The notes: a model not told the origin generated them from the letters alone. Numbered from the stretch's first letter, positions 7,338 to 15,896 are shown. The stretch: 21,379 nt of DNA from Gallionella sp. (GCA_030690245.1 JAUYGW010000133.1:1-21379); one strand, 5' to 3'. A program made the numbers and translations.

Positions 7338-8612
7338 CTGTTTGTTCGTCTGCATTGGAAAAATACGCGCTACCTTCACGATACGACCCTGTGTCTGGAT
7401 GATCTCGATCGGGTAGCCCGCAATTTTCAGGCTGATGCCGGCCTCGGGCATGTCCTCGAGGTGTTCGAGAATCAGGCCGTTCAGCGTTTTCGCGCTGTCC
7501 AGCGGCAGGTGCAATCCCAGCTTGCGGTTCAGCTCGCGCAGGCTGCTGCTGCCTTCCAGCATGATGCTGCCATCTTCCTGGCGCAGGAATTTGCCGGTTT
7601 GCGCGGGGGATTGGGTAGTGAATTCCCCGACGATTTCTTCCAGGATGTTTTCCAGCGTCACCAGGCCAAGCAACTCGCCGTATTCATCCACCACCAGCCC
7701 CAGCCGCGCGTGGCGTTCCTGGAATTGTTGCAACTGCTTGAGCAGCGGCGTGTCGGAGGGAGTGAAATAGGGTTCGTTGAGTATTTCGCGCAGTTGTGCG
7801 ACATCCAGGGTCATTTCCTGCAGCAGTGCCGGTACGCGTTTGATGTGCAGGATGCCGATGATGTTGCTGGGCATGCCGTCATAAACCGGCAGCAGGGTGT
7901 GGTGGCAGGTAATGATCTGCTGGCGCAATTCGTCGGCGCCGGCGTTGATGTCCAGCGCCTCGATCTGGTTGCGCGGAACCATCACGTCGTTTACGGTGAT
8001 GCGCTCCAGGTCGACCAGGTTCAGCAGCATCTTCTGGTGCTTGTGCGGCAGGAAATGCTCCGCGTCCAATACCAGCCCGCGCAATTCCTCCAGCGTCATT
8101 TTTTGCTTGCTCTGGTCGGTTTGCACCTTGATCCCGAGTATCACCAGCAGCCCTTTGACAATCGCGGTCGCAACCGAAACCACCGGATGGAACAGGGTGA
8201 TCAGCGGCGTGAGCACATAGCTTGCCGGCAGCGCGATGCGCTCCGGGTGGCTGGCAGCCAGGATCTTCGGCATGATTTCGCTGAATACCAGAATCGCAAA
8301 AGTGAGCGCCAGCGTGCCCAGCAGGATCGCCCAATCGTTTTGTCCGAACAGGCGCAGGACGATGATGTTGGTCAACGCGGCGGCCGCGACGTTGACCAGT
8401 GTGTTGCCGAACAGGATCGAGCCCAGCAGTTTGTCCACACGGGACAGCAAGTGGTTGACCAGCTTGGCGCTGTGGTTGCCCTTGCGAACCAGGTTGTTCA
8501 GGCGGTAGCGGTTGATTGCCATCATGCCGGTTTCCGAGCCGGAAAAAAATGCGCTGCAGACCAGCAACAACAGCAAGATGCCAAACAGCCAGCCTAAAGA
8601 GATGTCGTCCAA
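7335..8612 (-). CDS. CNNM/CorC-type membrane protein with CBS domains (HlyC/CorC family)
   Basis: This is a 425-aa protein in three parts. Residues 1-180 form a DUF21 (CNNM) membrane domain with SAFFSGSETGMMAINRYRL and a likely glycine-rich pore region. Residues about 200-325 hold two CBS motifs (NDVMVPRNQIEAL, LPVYDG, GLVVDEYGELLGLVTLENIL). Residues about 340-425 form the CorC_HlyC domain (DGSIMLEGSSSLRELNRKLG). Relatives (YfjD/CorB, YtfL) are linked to magnesium or cobalt efflux and tolerance; the older haemolysin name is misleading. The start is TTG at 8612: an in-frame TGA sits 12 bases upstream, and the next ATG would remove the first helix. The ribosome binding site is weak. Confidence 0.9.
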   Translation of the reverse strand: MDDISLGWLFGILLLLLVCSAFFSGSETGMMAINRYRLNNLVRKGNHSAKLVNHLLSRVDKLLGSILFGNTLVNVAAAALTNIIVLRLFGQNDWAILLGTLALTFAILVFSEIMPKILAASHPERIALPASYVLTPLITLFHPVVSVATAIVKGLLVILGIKVQTDQSKQKMTLEELRGLVLDAEHFLPHKHQKMLLNLVDLERITVNDVMVPRNQIEALDINAGADELRQQIITCHHTLLPVYDGMPSNIIGILHIKRVPALLQEMTLDVAQLREILNEPYFTPSDTPLLKQLQQFQERHARLGLVVDEYGELLGLVTLENILEEIVGEFTTQSPAQTGKFLRQEDGSIMLEGSSSLRELNRKLGLHLPLDSAKTLNGLILEHLEDMPEAGISLKIAGYPIEIIQTQGRIVKVARIFPMQTNKQ

Positions 8613-8748
8613 GGTGGGGTTTCAGTGATATTTAACGATGGGAATAGTGTGCCAGAGGTGTGAGGGTGTCAAGCGCCGCAAGAATTAAGAATTGTCTTTC
8701 TCGTTTGCCTGGCTACGCCCCCCTCGCTCCGCTCTCCCCGCTGGCGGG

Positions 8749-8806
8749 ATAACCAGCGACTTGGCTGCGGTTTATTGCTGCCTAGTCGAATGGCTAGTTT
8801 TTTCAC
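8749..8806 (+). repeat. Third, partial copy of the inverted-repeat sequence, overlapping the lgt 3' end
   Basis: ATAACCAGCGACTTGGCTG and CTAGTCGAATGGCTAGTT match the inner part of the 539-852 repeat (about 738-795) in the same orientation, with a diverged centre. The lgt stop codon at 8772 lies inside it. The rest of the 8613-8748 gap holds a short AATTAAGAATT palindrome and a CTCGCTCCGCTC stretch, but no gene. Confidence 0.7.
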
Positions 8807-9599
8807 CCAGAGGATTGAGGTGAGGGTGAAGTGTGCTGTAACGCATCAGCAGCACACCGGCGAGCACCATCGGCAGGCTCAGCCACTGCCCCATGCTCAT
8901 GCCGAATGACAGCAAACCGAGAAAATCGTCCGGCTCGCGGCTGAACTCTGCGATAAAACGCAAGCTGCCATAACCGATCAGAAACAAGCCGGATACCGCG
9001 CCGACGGGGCGCGGCTTGCGCGCATACAGCCACAGCAGCGCGAACAACAGCAGGCCTTCCAGCGCGAATTCGTAAAGCTGCGAAGGGTGGCGCGGCAGGC
9101 TGTCCACTTGCGGGAAAACCATCGCCCACGGCACATCGGTCGGCCTTCCCCATAATTCGCCGTTGATGAAATTGCCGAGTCGCCCAAAGGCCAGTCCGGG
9201 CGGCACCAGCGGCGCGATAAAGTCGGTCAGTTGCAGCCAGCGCAGCTTTCGTCTATGGGCGAGCCACGCCATCGCCACCAGCACGCCGAGGAAGCCGCCG
9301 TGGAACGACATGCCGCCTTGCCACACCGCAAAAATTTCCAGCGGATGGTTGAGGTAATAAGAGGCTTTGTAGAAAAATACATAGCCCAGCCGTCCGCCGA
9401 GGATCACGCCGAGCACGCCGTAGAACAACAGGTCGTCGAGCAGCTTGGTATTGATCTGCGGATGGTTCAGCGCGGCAATGCGTTTGCGCCCCAGCCACAG
9501 GAAGGCCATGAATCCGGCGAGGTACATCAGCCCGTACCAGTGGATGGCGAGCGGGCCGAACTGCACGGCAACGGGATCGAATTGTGGATGAATGAGCAT
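8772..9599 (-). CDS. lgt: Lgt, prolipoprotein diacylglyceryl transferase
   Basis: This is a 275-aa polytopic inner-membrane enzyme that moves diacylglycerol from phosphatidylglycerol to the lipobox cysteine of prolipoproteins. Signature segments are [51 protein letters not shown] and [14 protein letters not shown] use the ATG at 9599 ([20 protein letters not shown] follows), since this is the usual N-terminus; the frame stays open to 9653 without support. The C-terminus is unusual: after VLLMRYS the sequence [20 protein letters not shown] is read through a repetitive motif and the third repeat copy, so the original end has probably been replaced. The enzyme core is intact. Confidence 0.95.
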   Translation of the reverse strand: MLIHPQFDPVAVQFGPLAIHWYGLMYLAGFMAFLWLGRKRIAALNHPQINTKLLDDLLFYGVLGVILGGRLGYVFFYKASYYLNHPLEIFAVWQGGMSFHGGFLGVLVAMAWLAHRRKLRWLQLTDFIAPLVPPGLAFGRLGNFINGELWGRPTDVPWAMVFPQVDSLPRHPSQLYEFALEGLLLFALLWLYARKPRPVGAVSGLFLIGYGSLRFIAEFSREPDDFLGLLSFGMSMGQWLSLPMVLAGVLLMRYSTLHPHLNPLGEKTSHSTRQQ

Positions 9600-9647
9600 G
9601 GTGGAATCGGTTAAAATCGGCGACTTAATTATCCTGGAAAAATAGCA

Positions 9648-9802
9648 AGCCACGGATGAACACGGATTTGCACAGATGAAGGCTTGATGTAGTACGGGCG
9701 TAATACCTTACATCAGCGCCCTTTTTTATGCTGTTTGGGTGAAATGCCGACCCCTCGTAACACGGATGTTTTATCCGTGTTTATCCGTGCAAATCTGTGG
9801 CT
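9648..9802. repeat. Inverted-repeat region between lgt and ilvD, with an inner hairpin
   Basis: The left block 9648-9678 is built from the words CACGGATGAACACGG, ATTTGCACAGATG; the right block 9774-9802 carries the same words reversed (ATCCGTGCAAATCTGTGGCT). Between them TGATGTA (9685-9691) pairs with TACATCA (9709-9715), and GCGCCC plus six T residues (9722-9727) follow, which resembles a terminator on the plus strand although no plus-strand gene precedes it. The region separates the divergent lgt and ilvD starts, so their promoters must lie in or next to it; I cannot place them reliably. Confidence 0.6.
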
Positions 9803-9854
9803 AGCTGCGGTTTTTAGGATTATACGTGCACTTTAACTTTCAAAGAGAGACATC

Positions 9855-11702
9855 ATGCCCGCTTACCGTTCACGCACCTCCACGCATGGCCGCAACATGG
9901 CCGGCGCACGCGCCTTGTGGCGCGCCACCGGCATGACCGAAGGCGACTTCGGCAAGCCGATCATCGCGATCGCCAACTCGTTCACCCAGTTCGTGCCCGG
10001 TCATGTGCATCTCAAGGACATGGGGCAACTGGTGGCGCGCGAGATCGAGAAGGCGGGCGGCATCGCCAAGGAGTTCAACACTATCGCGGTGGATGACGGC
10101 ATCGCGATGGGGCATGCCGGCATGCTGTATTCGCTGCCCAGCCGCGAACTGATCGCCGACAGCGTGGAATACATGGTCAACGCGCATTGCGCCGACGCGC
10201 TGGTGTGCATCTCCAACTGCGACAAGATCACGCCGGGGATGGTGATGGCCGCGATGCGGTTAAACATCCCGGTGGTGTTCGTCTCCGGCGGGCCGATGGA
10301 GGCGGGCAAGGTCAACTGGCAGGGCAAGGCCAGGGGGCTGGATCTGGTGGATGCGATGGTCGCGGCCGCCGACAGCCATTGCAGCGATGAGGAAGTGGAT
10401 GCGATCGAACGTTCCGCCTGCCCGACCTGCGGCTCCTGCTCCGGCATGTTCACCGCCAATTCGATGAACTGCCTGACCGAGGCGCTGGGGCTGTCGCTGC
10501 CCGGAAACGGTACATTGGTGGCGACGCATGCCGAGCGCAAGCAGTTGTTCCTGCGCGCCGGACGCGTGATCGTCGAGCTGTGCCGGCGCTACTACGAGCA
10601 GGATGACACCGGCGTGCTGCCGCGTTCCATCGCCAACTTCGAGGCGTTCGAGAATGCGATGACGCTGGATATTTCGATGGGCGGCTCGACCAACACCGTG
10701 CTGCATCTGCTGGCGATCGCGCATGAAGCAGAAGTGGCGTTCACGATGCGCGACATGGACAGACTGTCGCGCCATGTGCCGACCCTGTGCAAGGTCGCGC
10801 CCAACTCCGAATACCATATGGAGGACGTGCATCGCGCCGGCGGCATCCCGGCGATCCTCGGCGAACTGGATCGCGCCGGCCTGCTGCACGCCGATGCCAA
10901 AACGATATACAGCCCGACCCTGCGCGATGCGCTCGCGCAGTGGGACATAGCTCAGACCAATGACGAAGCGGTGAAAAAATTCTTCCGCGCGGCGCCCGGC
11001 GGGGTTGTCACCACCTTGGCCTTCTCGCAATCCATGCTTTATCCGGATCTGGATGCCGACCGCAGCGGCGGCTGCATCCGCGATAAGGCGCATGCCCACA
11101 GCCTGGACGGCGGGCTGGCGGTGCTGTACGGCAATATCGCCGCAGATGGCTGTATCGTGAAGACTGCCGGGGTGGATGAAAGCATCCTGAAATTCACCGG
11201 GCGCGCGCGCGTGTTCGAAAGCCAGGACGACGCGGTGGCCGCAATTCTTGCCGATAAAATCGTGGCGGGCGATGTGGTGGTGATCCGCTACGAGGGGCCG
11301 AAGGGGGGGCCGGGCATGCAGGAGATGCTTTACCCCACCAGCTACCTGAAATCGAAGGGGTTGGGCGCAGCGTGCGCGCTGCTCACCGACGGGCGTTTTT
11401 CCGGCGGCACTTCGGGTTTGAGCATCGGCCATGCCTCGCCGGAAGCCGCGCAGGGCGGCGCGATCGGCCTGGTGGAAGAAGGCGATACAATTGAAATCGA
11501 CATTCCGCAGCGCGGCATCACGCTGGCGGTTTCCGATGAAGAAATGGCGTGCCGCCGCGCCGCGATGGAGGCGAAAGGCAGCAAGGCGTGGCGGCCTGTC
11601 AGCCGCGAACGCCACGTGTCCGCCGCACTCAGGGCTTACGCCGCAATGACCACCTCCGCCGACAAAGGCGCGGTACGTGACGTGACGCAGGTGGAAAAAT
11701 GA
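9855..11702 (+). CDS. ilvD: Dihydroxy-acid dehydratase
   Basis: This is a 615-aa cytoplasmic iron-sulphur enzyme that dehydrates 2,3-dihydroxy acids to 2-oxo acids in valine, leucine and isoleucine synthesis. The cluster-binding signatures are clear: [12 protein letters not shown] near residue 120 and [19 protein letters not shown] near 195, followed by [12 protein letters not shown]. The C-terminal part has [20 protein letters not shown] and [24 protein letters not shown]. The full length is that of the long IlvD class. The ATG at 9855 follows AAAGAGAGACATC, an adequate ribosome binding site. A double hairpin lies 40 bp after the stop. Confidence 0.98.
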   Translation: MPAYRSRTSTHGRNMAGARALWRATGMTEGDFGKPIIAIANSFTQFVPGHVHLKDMGQLVAREIEKAGGIAKEFNTIAVDDGIAMGHAGMLYSLPSRELIADSVEYMVNAHCADALVCISNCDKITPGMVMAAMRLNIPVVFVSGGPMEAGKVNWQGKARGLDLVDAMVAAADSHCSDEEVDAIERSACPTCGSCSGMFTANSMNCLTEALGLSLPGNGTLVATHAERKQLFLRAGRVIVELCRRYYEQDDTGVLPRSIANFEAFENAMTLDISMGGSTNTVLHLLAIAHEAEVAFTMRDMDRLSRHVPTLCKVAPNSEYHMEDVHRAGGIPAILGELDRAGLLHADAKTIYSPTLRDALAQWDIAQTNDEAVKKFFRAAPGGVVTTLAFSQSMLYPDLDADRSGGCIRDKAHAHSLDGGLAVLYGNIAADGCIVKTAGVDESILKFTGRARVFESQDDAVAAILADKIVAGDVVVIRYEGPKGGPGMQEMLYPTSYLKSKGLGAACALLTDGRFSGGTSGLSIGHASPEAAQGGAIGLVEEGDTIEIDIPQRGITLAVSDEEMACRRAAMEAKGSKAWRPVSRERHVSAALRAYAAMTTSADKGAVRDVTQVEK

Positions 11703-11741
11703 AGCAGGTGATGCGCTGATTTTGGAAATTGGAAACAGTAG

Positions 11742-11777
11742 GGTGGGCTTTGCCCACCATGTCGGGCAAAGCCCGAC
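11742..11777 (+). terminator. Tandem hairpins after ilvD, possible terminator
   Basis: Two adjacent perfect stems follow ilvD: GGTGGGC-TTT-GCCCACC (11742-11758) and GTCGGGC-AAA-GCCCGAC (11761-11777). CTGCTTTTGATTTTT follows, so the second could terminate transcription of ilvD, or attenuate entry into the mutarotase gene at 11816. The same stems occur at 1844-1865 and 517-534, so they are also a dispersed repeat type. Confidence 0.5.
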
Positions 11778-11815
11778 CTGCTTTTGATTTTTGCGCACTA
11801 ACTTTGAGAGTAAAT

Positions 11816-12760
11816 ATGAACACGGCACAGCAACTGAACGCGCAATTCGGCATCGACGGGCAACTCGGCTTTCGCGAACATGACAGTGGGCTGGTCATTG
11901 CAGAAATCGGCAATGCACAAGCAACCGCATCGTTGTGCTTGCAGGGCGCGCACCTGATGGCCTGGCAACCCCGGAGCCAGACCGTGCCGGTGCTGTGGCT
12001 GTCGCGCGACGCCAAACTGGCGGCGGGCAAGTCGATACGCGGCGGCGTGCCGGTATGCTGGCCGTGGTTCGGCGCGCATGCTTCCGAGCCCGGCTTTGCC
12101 TCCGGCGAAACTTCGGCTGTGCCTCGTTTTCCCGCCCACGGCTACGCGCGTACGGTGCCCTGGCAAGTGGTTGAATCCGGCACTGAGCCGGATGGTGCGA
12201 CACGCCTGACGCTGCGCCTGATCGTAAGCGAAAAGACACGGGCGCAGTGGCCGCATTCCTGCACGCTCGATCTGACCGTGATCGTCGGCGAAAGGCTGCG
12301 CATGGAATTGTCCACCGAAAACACCGGAGAATCCGATTTCGCGGTTAGCGAAGCCTTGCATGCGTATTTCCGGATCGGCGATATCGGCGCGGTGCATGTT
12401 GCCGGTTTGGCAGGTTGCGATTACTGGGACAAAGTGGGTGGCTCGACGCTCAAAAAACAAGATGACATAATTCGATTTGCGGGCGAAACCGACCGTGTGT
12501 ACATCAACACCGCCACGGAGTGCGTGATCGAGGACGACGTGCTGAAGCGGCGCATTCATGTCGCAAAGTCCGGCAGCCTTTCCACCGTGGTGTGGACGCC
12601 GTGGACGGCGAAGGCCGACAGGATGGGTGACCTGGGGCAGCCGGACGGCTGGCGCGAAATGCTGTGCGTGGAATCGGCCAATGCAATTGAAAATACCGTC
12701 AGGGTCGCGGCGGGAACCGGACATACGCTTATAGTAGAATATCGCGCCGAATCGGCGTAA
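11816..12760 (+). CDS. D-hexose-6-phosphate mutarotase (YeaD-like aldose 1-epimerase family)
   Basis: This 314-aa cytoplasmic protein interconverts the alpha and beta anomers of hexose 6-phosphates. Family segments include LQGAHLMAWQP, LWLSRDAKLAAGKSIRGGVP, VCWPWFGAH, RFPAHGYARTVPW (with the conserved His of the active site), EALHAYFRIGDI and VVWTPWTAKADRMGDLG. The ATG at 11816 comes after TTTGAGAG; the upstream open frame runs through the hairpins after ilvD and is not used. It may be co-transcribed with ilvD only if those hairpins are leaky. The length is normal. Confidence 0.92.
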   Translation: MNTAQQLNAQFGIDGQLGFREHDSGLVIAEIGNAQATASLCLQGAHLMAWQPRSQTVPVLWLSRDAKLAAGKSIRGGVPVCWPWFGAHASEPGFASGETSAVPRFPAHGYARTVPWQVVESGTEPDGATRLTLRLIVSEKTRAQWPHSCTLDLTVIVGERLRMELSTENTGESDFAVSEALHAYFRIGDIGAVHVAGLAGCDYWDKVGGSTLKKQDDIIRFAGETDRVYINTATECVIEDDVLKRRIHVAKSGSLSTVVWTPWTAKADRMGDLGQPDGWREMLCVESANAIENTVRVAAGTGHTLIVEYRAESA

Positions 12761-12793
12761 TTGTTTAAATCAAAAACAGGAACAAGGAACATC

Positions 12794-13126
12794 ATGTATA
12801 CAAGAAATCTCTTGCTGGCATCGCTGATGATTGCGCTGTGCGGCTGCCAGCCGGACACATCCAACAAGCCTGCCGAATGGCAGCTGGCGGACAAAACCGG
12901 CTGCTTTATGTGTCACAAGACCGGCAAGAATTTGCTGGGGCCGGCATGGGAGAAAGTGGCCGAGCGCTACAGGAATAACCCGGATGCCGAGGCTCACTTG
13001 ATGAACAAGATACTCAATGGCGGCGCCGGAGCATGGATCGACAAAGATATGCCAGCCTACGATGAAGGCCTGCTTACCACGCCAAACCGCAAGATTCTGG
13101 CCAAATATATTATGTCGTTGAAATAG
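12794..13126 (+). CDS. Small monohaem cytochrome c, predicted lipoprotein
   Basis: This is a 110-aa protein. Residues 1-16 form a lipoprotein signal ending in ALCGC, so the mature protein probably starts with a lipidated cysteine facing the periplasm. One haem c site, CFMCH, lies near residue 39, and the likely distal ligand is the Met in DKDMPAY near residue 83. The fold is of the cytochrome c551/c552 size class. It carries electrons in the periplasm; the partner is unknown. The ATG at 12794 follows AGGAACAAGGAAC. It is 33 bp after the mutarotase gene, facing the respiratory locus on the other strand, to which it may be functionally related (inference). Confidence 0.88.
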   Translation: MYTRNLLLASLMIALCGCQPDTSNKPAEWQLADKTGCFMCHKTGKNLLGPAWEKVAERYRNNPDAEAHLMNKILNGGAGAWIDKDMPAYDEGLLTTPNRKILAKYIMSLK

Positions 13127-13142
13127 GCTTGCTCAGTCACGA

Positions 13143-13170
13143 GCAGGGGCACGGCGCGCCGTGCCCCTGC
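13143..13170. terminator. Perfect 28-bp palindrome between two convergent genes
   Basis: GCAGGGGCACGGC-GC-GCCGTGCCCCTGC is perfectly self-complementary. It lies 16 bases after the cytochrome stop codon and 5 bases after the stop of the convergent SUMF gene. Lacking long T-runs on either side, it is either a bidirectional terminator with weak tails or a transcript-protecting hairpin. Confidence 0.7.
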
Positions 13171-13175
13171 CGCAT

Positions 13176-13979
13176 TTACGGCAGTGTCCGCGCGAGGCGC
13201 AAGCCGATGGTGCTGTAACGGAAATCGGACTCGCTTCCGCCACGTTTGGCTGCAGGCTGAGCATAGCTCCAGCCGCCGCCACGGGGTACATGCAAAATGC
13301 TATCTCCTTGCCACGCGCTGCCATCTGCGGGGGCGCCGTTGTAGCTGTCGTGATAGACGTCCTCTACCCATTCCCACACGTTGCCGCTCATGTCGTACAA
13401 GCCCCAGGCATTGGGCTGCCTGGTCGCGACCGGGTTGGTAGACTTGCCGCTGTTACCCGCCGGTTCCGCCAGCCCGCCATACCAGCCGACGCTGTCCAGA
13501 TCGTCGCTGCCGCAGTATTCCTGCTGTGCCCCCGCGCGACAGGCGTATTCCCATTCCGCTTCACTCGGCAGGCGGTATTTTTTCCCGGTCTTGGCGTTGA
13601 GCGCCTCGATGAATTCCTGGACATCGTCCCAGCTCACCTGCTCCACCGGGCAATTGTCGCCGCAGTTGCCAAACTTGCTGGGGTTGTTGCCCATGAGCGC
13701 TTTCCACTGGCCTTGCGTGACTTCGGTCTTGCCTATCGCAAAGGCGCGGCTGATGGTTACGCGGTGCACGGGCATTTCGTTTGAATCGCCCTTGTTCGAG
13801 CCCATGTCGAAACTCCCCGCCGGAATCACCACCATCTCGGGGCAGTCGGCGCAGTCCTTAATGATTTTGCCGGCCGCCATGCTGGCGCCGCCTTTTTCTT
13901 TCGCAACCGGTTTGCGCTCTTCTTTGGCGTGAGCCTGGAGCGTGATAAATGCCAGCAACATAAAAATAATTCGTAACAC
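13176..13979 (-). CDS. Formylglycine-generating-enzyme-like (SUMF1/FGE-sulfatase) secreted protein
   Basis: This is a 267-aa exported protein. I start it at GTG 13979, because GGAG lies 7 bases upstream and the product then begins with a clear signal peptide (IIFMLLAFITLQAHA). The FGE-sulfatase domain follows from about residue 40: MVVIPAGSFDMGS, FAIGKTEVTQGQWKAL, PVEQVSWDDVQEFIEAL, YRLPSEAEWEYACRAG, GLYDMSGNVWEWVED, VPRGGGWSY and a terminal IGLRLAR. Bacterial members of this fold often do not make formylglycine; they serve as binding or accessory proteins, and the true function here is open. Several extra cysteines (CADC, NCGDNC) suggest disulphides. It follows the respiratory operon after a 154-bp gap that contains a GGTTGAG/CTCAACC hairpin. 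Confidence 0.85.
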   Translation of the reverse strand: MLRIIFMLLAFITLQAHAKEERKPVAKEKGGASMAAGKIIKDCADCPEMVVIPAGSFDMGSNKGDSNEMPVHRVTISRAFAIGKTEVTQGQWKALMGNNPSKFGNCGDNCPVEQVSWDDVQEFIEALNAKTGKKYRLPSEAEWEYACRAGAQQEYCGSDDLDSVGWYGGLAEPAGNSGKSTNPVATRQPNAWGLYDMSGNVWEWVEDVYHDSYNGAPADGSAWQGDSILHVPRGGGWSYAQPAAKRGGSESDFRYSTIGLRLARTLP

Positions 13980-14034
13980 CTTCGTTCTCCTGTGGATTGA
14001 TATCGTAGTGCTGCATTTTCGGCTCGGAATCGTG

Positions 14035-14064
14035 GGTTGAGTCCGATGAAACATGGGCTCAACC
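14035..14064. repeat. Short inverted repeat GGTTGAG/CTCAACC upstream of the SUMF gene
   Basis: GGTTGAG (14035-14041) pairs with CTCAACC (14058-14064) in the gap 13980-14133. No T-run follows. A terminator for the operon upstream or part of a larger degenerate palindrome is possible. Confidence 0.4.
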
Positions 14065-14133
14065 GGCGCGATTTTACTACAGCTGGCAGCACCATCAAAA
14101 TAGCAATGGCGGTTGCAGGCGTTGCCCTGCCGC

Positions 14134-14358
14134 TTATCCTTCGTCCGCGTCGGTAAAGGGTCGCCTTCCGCCACGAACCGCGCCGATGGCGAACACGCAA
14201 GCACCCAGTAAAATGAGGAAAAGGAACTCGTAAGCAGGTATCCCGCCGCGCAGGGTCAACAAGCTATCCAGCACACCGAGAACCATCAGGATAAAACCCA
14301 ATAGCCGGGTCTTCACGCCGCGCCTGCCGTACTCGGTTTCTTCTGCTTGTTCTGTCAT
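14134..14358 (-). CDS. Small two-helix membrane protein, unknown function
   Basis: This is a 74-aa protein starting at ATG 14358 (TEQAEETEYGRRGVKTRLL), five bases after the stop of the EB_dh cytochrome, so translational coupling is likely. Two hydrophobic segments are visible, LLGFILMVLGVLDSLLTL and YEFLFLILLGACVFAIGAV, with a short loop and a charged C-terminus. I do not recognise a family. Being last in the cytochrome operon suggests a subunit or assembly factor for the same membrane complex, but nothing in the sequence proves it. Confidence 0.75.
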   Translation of the reverse strand: MTEQAEETEYGRRGVKTRLLGFILMVLGVLDSLLTLRGGIPAYEFLFLILLGACVFAIGAVRGGRRPFTDADEG

Positions 14359-14363
14359 GACTG

Positions 14364-15884
14364 TCAGGCGGCGGGTTTGGCGCTGCGCGCCCACCAGAGC
14401 AGGCCGCCTGCAAACAGACCCATGATCATCAGTGCCGCAACGAGCGGCCTGGTTCCGGTTGCCGGTTTCAGCAGCAGCCAGTACCAGGTCGTCATGGTGT
14501 GTTTCGAGCCTTTTTCGCCATTGCTGCCGTCCCAGGCGGCAAACGCAACCGGGATGAACCCGCCCTCGGTGAACTGGATATCTTTGTCCGGCGAGGAGGT
14601 CGTGAGCGGGCGCGTTATCAGCACCTTCCAGGTTCCGTCGCTGTAACTCGCCTTGGCCTTGAGTCCGGCCGCATCGCGTTTCTCGATCTCCCTGAATCCG
14701 CGGCTGTTGGCCAGATCTATGCTCTCCGTTGAGCCCTTGGCGCCGCTCTTCCAGTGCCAGATATTCACCGCGTGTTTTGCATCGCCCATGCCGAAGTAAG
14801 GTTTTTCCATCCCTTTCGGGAGAGTGACCGGCAGTTGCACGGCAACGCCGTCTTCCGCGATCGGCGCATCGGCAAGTTTCTCCGCGGCTTCGTCGCCGGG
14901 AATGCTCCTGGTGCGATCATCCCATTCCAGCAGCATCGCGATCATCTTGTCGTTGTAAAGCGCGCGCACCGTGAGGGTGTCGTTGGCGGGCGTAAAAAAA
15001 CGTTCCTCCGCGATGAGCTGCGGAACCAGGTAGAAAGTGCTCGGCGTGGATTTTTCCCAGCGTGCATCGTCCGGGGTGCCGGGCAAATCGCCCTCCACTT
15101 TGTCCGCCTTGATGACGGTGTTTTCCGCATCGACTTTCCTGCCGGTCCTGGCCAGCGAAGCCACGTAGTTGGCTACATGCCAGCGTTCCTCGATAGAGAG
15201 TTTCTTCCTGCTCCTGGGGTCGGCGAAGGACGGCATCTCGGTGCCGGCGATACCCGTGGAAAGGCGCGCAAAAATATCCTTCGGGTCGCTGCTGCCGATG
15301 AAGGTCCACGGCTTGGTCAGGTTGCGCGGCCAGGTGCGCTCGCCGGCGTCTCCCTTGAGCCGTTTGCTGGCGCTGCCCTTGCCGGACTTGCCGTGGCACT
15401 CCACGCAGCGATCCCCTTCTTCGTACAGCTTCCGGCCCTTCGCTATGCTCTCGCCCGAACTCGCGATCCGGGTGCCGAAGTCGACCTGTGCGGCAGGCGG
15501 TTCGTCGTAACCGGCGAAGGTCTTGACGTAAGCCACCAGGTCCCATATATCCTGTTCCTTCAGCACATCGCTCCAACCCGGCATGGAAGTGCCCGGCATA
15601 CCGTCGCGTATCATGCGGAAGATGTCGTCATCGTTGGGCGCCATGTCTTCGAAGCTGGAAGACTTGATCTTGTAGTTGCCCGAGGTGAAATCGCGCGGCG
15701 GCGGGTTCAGCATATCCTTAGCCGCGCCCGCCCCGTCGCCCTCCGCACCGTGGCACCAGGTGCAGCGCTTGTCGTATATCTCCTTGCCCTTCGCGGTATC
15801 GCCGGGTTTCGCCGCCGCCGTGCCTGCGAAGAATAAAGCGCACAAGGCTAGGAAAGCGAATTTATTCATGCGCCGCCTATTCAT
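14364..15884 (-). CDS. Dihaem cytochrome c fused to an EB_dh-type haem b domain, membrane-anchored
   Basis: This 506-aa protein has a signal peptide (to about residue 25), a first cytochrome c domain with CTWCH at 41-45 and methionines MPGTSMPGW as ligands, a second with CVECH at 160-164 and EMPSF, then from about 275 to 472 a domain of the ethylbenzene dehydrogenase gamma/NXR gamma type. The latter has GMGDAKHAVNIWHW (Met366) and FAAWDGSNGEKGSKHTMTTW (Lys461), the places where relatives bind haem b with Met and Lys. A C-terminal helix (about 480-499) anchors it to the membrane. Relatives are electron-transfer subunits of molybdenum enzymes, but no molybdenum subunit lies nearby. The first ATG is chosen for AGAGG 7 bases upstream; Met6 is possible. 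Confidence 0.88.
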   Translation of the reverse strand: MNRRRMNKFAFLALCALFFAGTAAAKPGDTAKGKEIYDKRCTWCHGAEGDGAGAAKDMLNPPPRDFTSGNYKIKSSSFEDMAPNDDDIFRMIRDGMPGTSMPGWSDVLKEQDIWDLVAYVKTFAGYDEPPAAQVDFGTRIASSGESIAKGRKLYEEGDRCVECHGKSGKGSASKRLKGDAGERTWPRNLTKPWTFIGSSDPKDIFARLSTGIAGTEMPSFADPRSRKKLSIEERWHVANYVASLARTGRKVDAENTVIKADKVEGDLPGTPDDARWEKSTPSTFYLVPQLIAEERFFTPANDTLTVRALYNDKMIAMLLEWDDRTRSIPGDEAAEKLADAPIAEDGVAVQLPVTLPKGMEKPYFGMGDAKHAVNIWHWKSGAKGSTESIDLANSRGFREIEKRDAAGLKAKASYSDGTWKVLITRPLTTSSPDKDIQFTEGGFIPVAFAAWDGSNGEKGSKHTMTTWYWLLLKPATGTRPLVAALMIMGLFAGGLLWWARSAKPAA

Positions 15885-15896
15885 TTGCGAGCCTCT

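Noticed and set aside
7281..8597. 438-residue plus-strand open frame opposite the CorC-like gene
   Set aside because: Gln/His/Val-rich antisense frame with no domain; the opposite strand encodes DUF21, CBS and CorC domains in order.
10260..11828. 522-residue minus-strand open frame across ilvD
   Set aside because: Antisense to a textbook IlvD with intact cluster motifs; composition is that of a shadow frame.
14364..15884. Nitrite oxidoreductase or nitrate reductase locus
   Set aside because: Only a gamma-like domain is present; no molybdenum alpha or iron-sulphur beta subunit is in the window.
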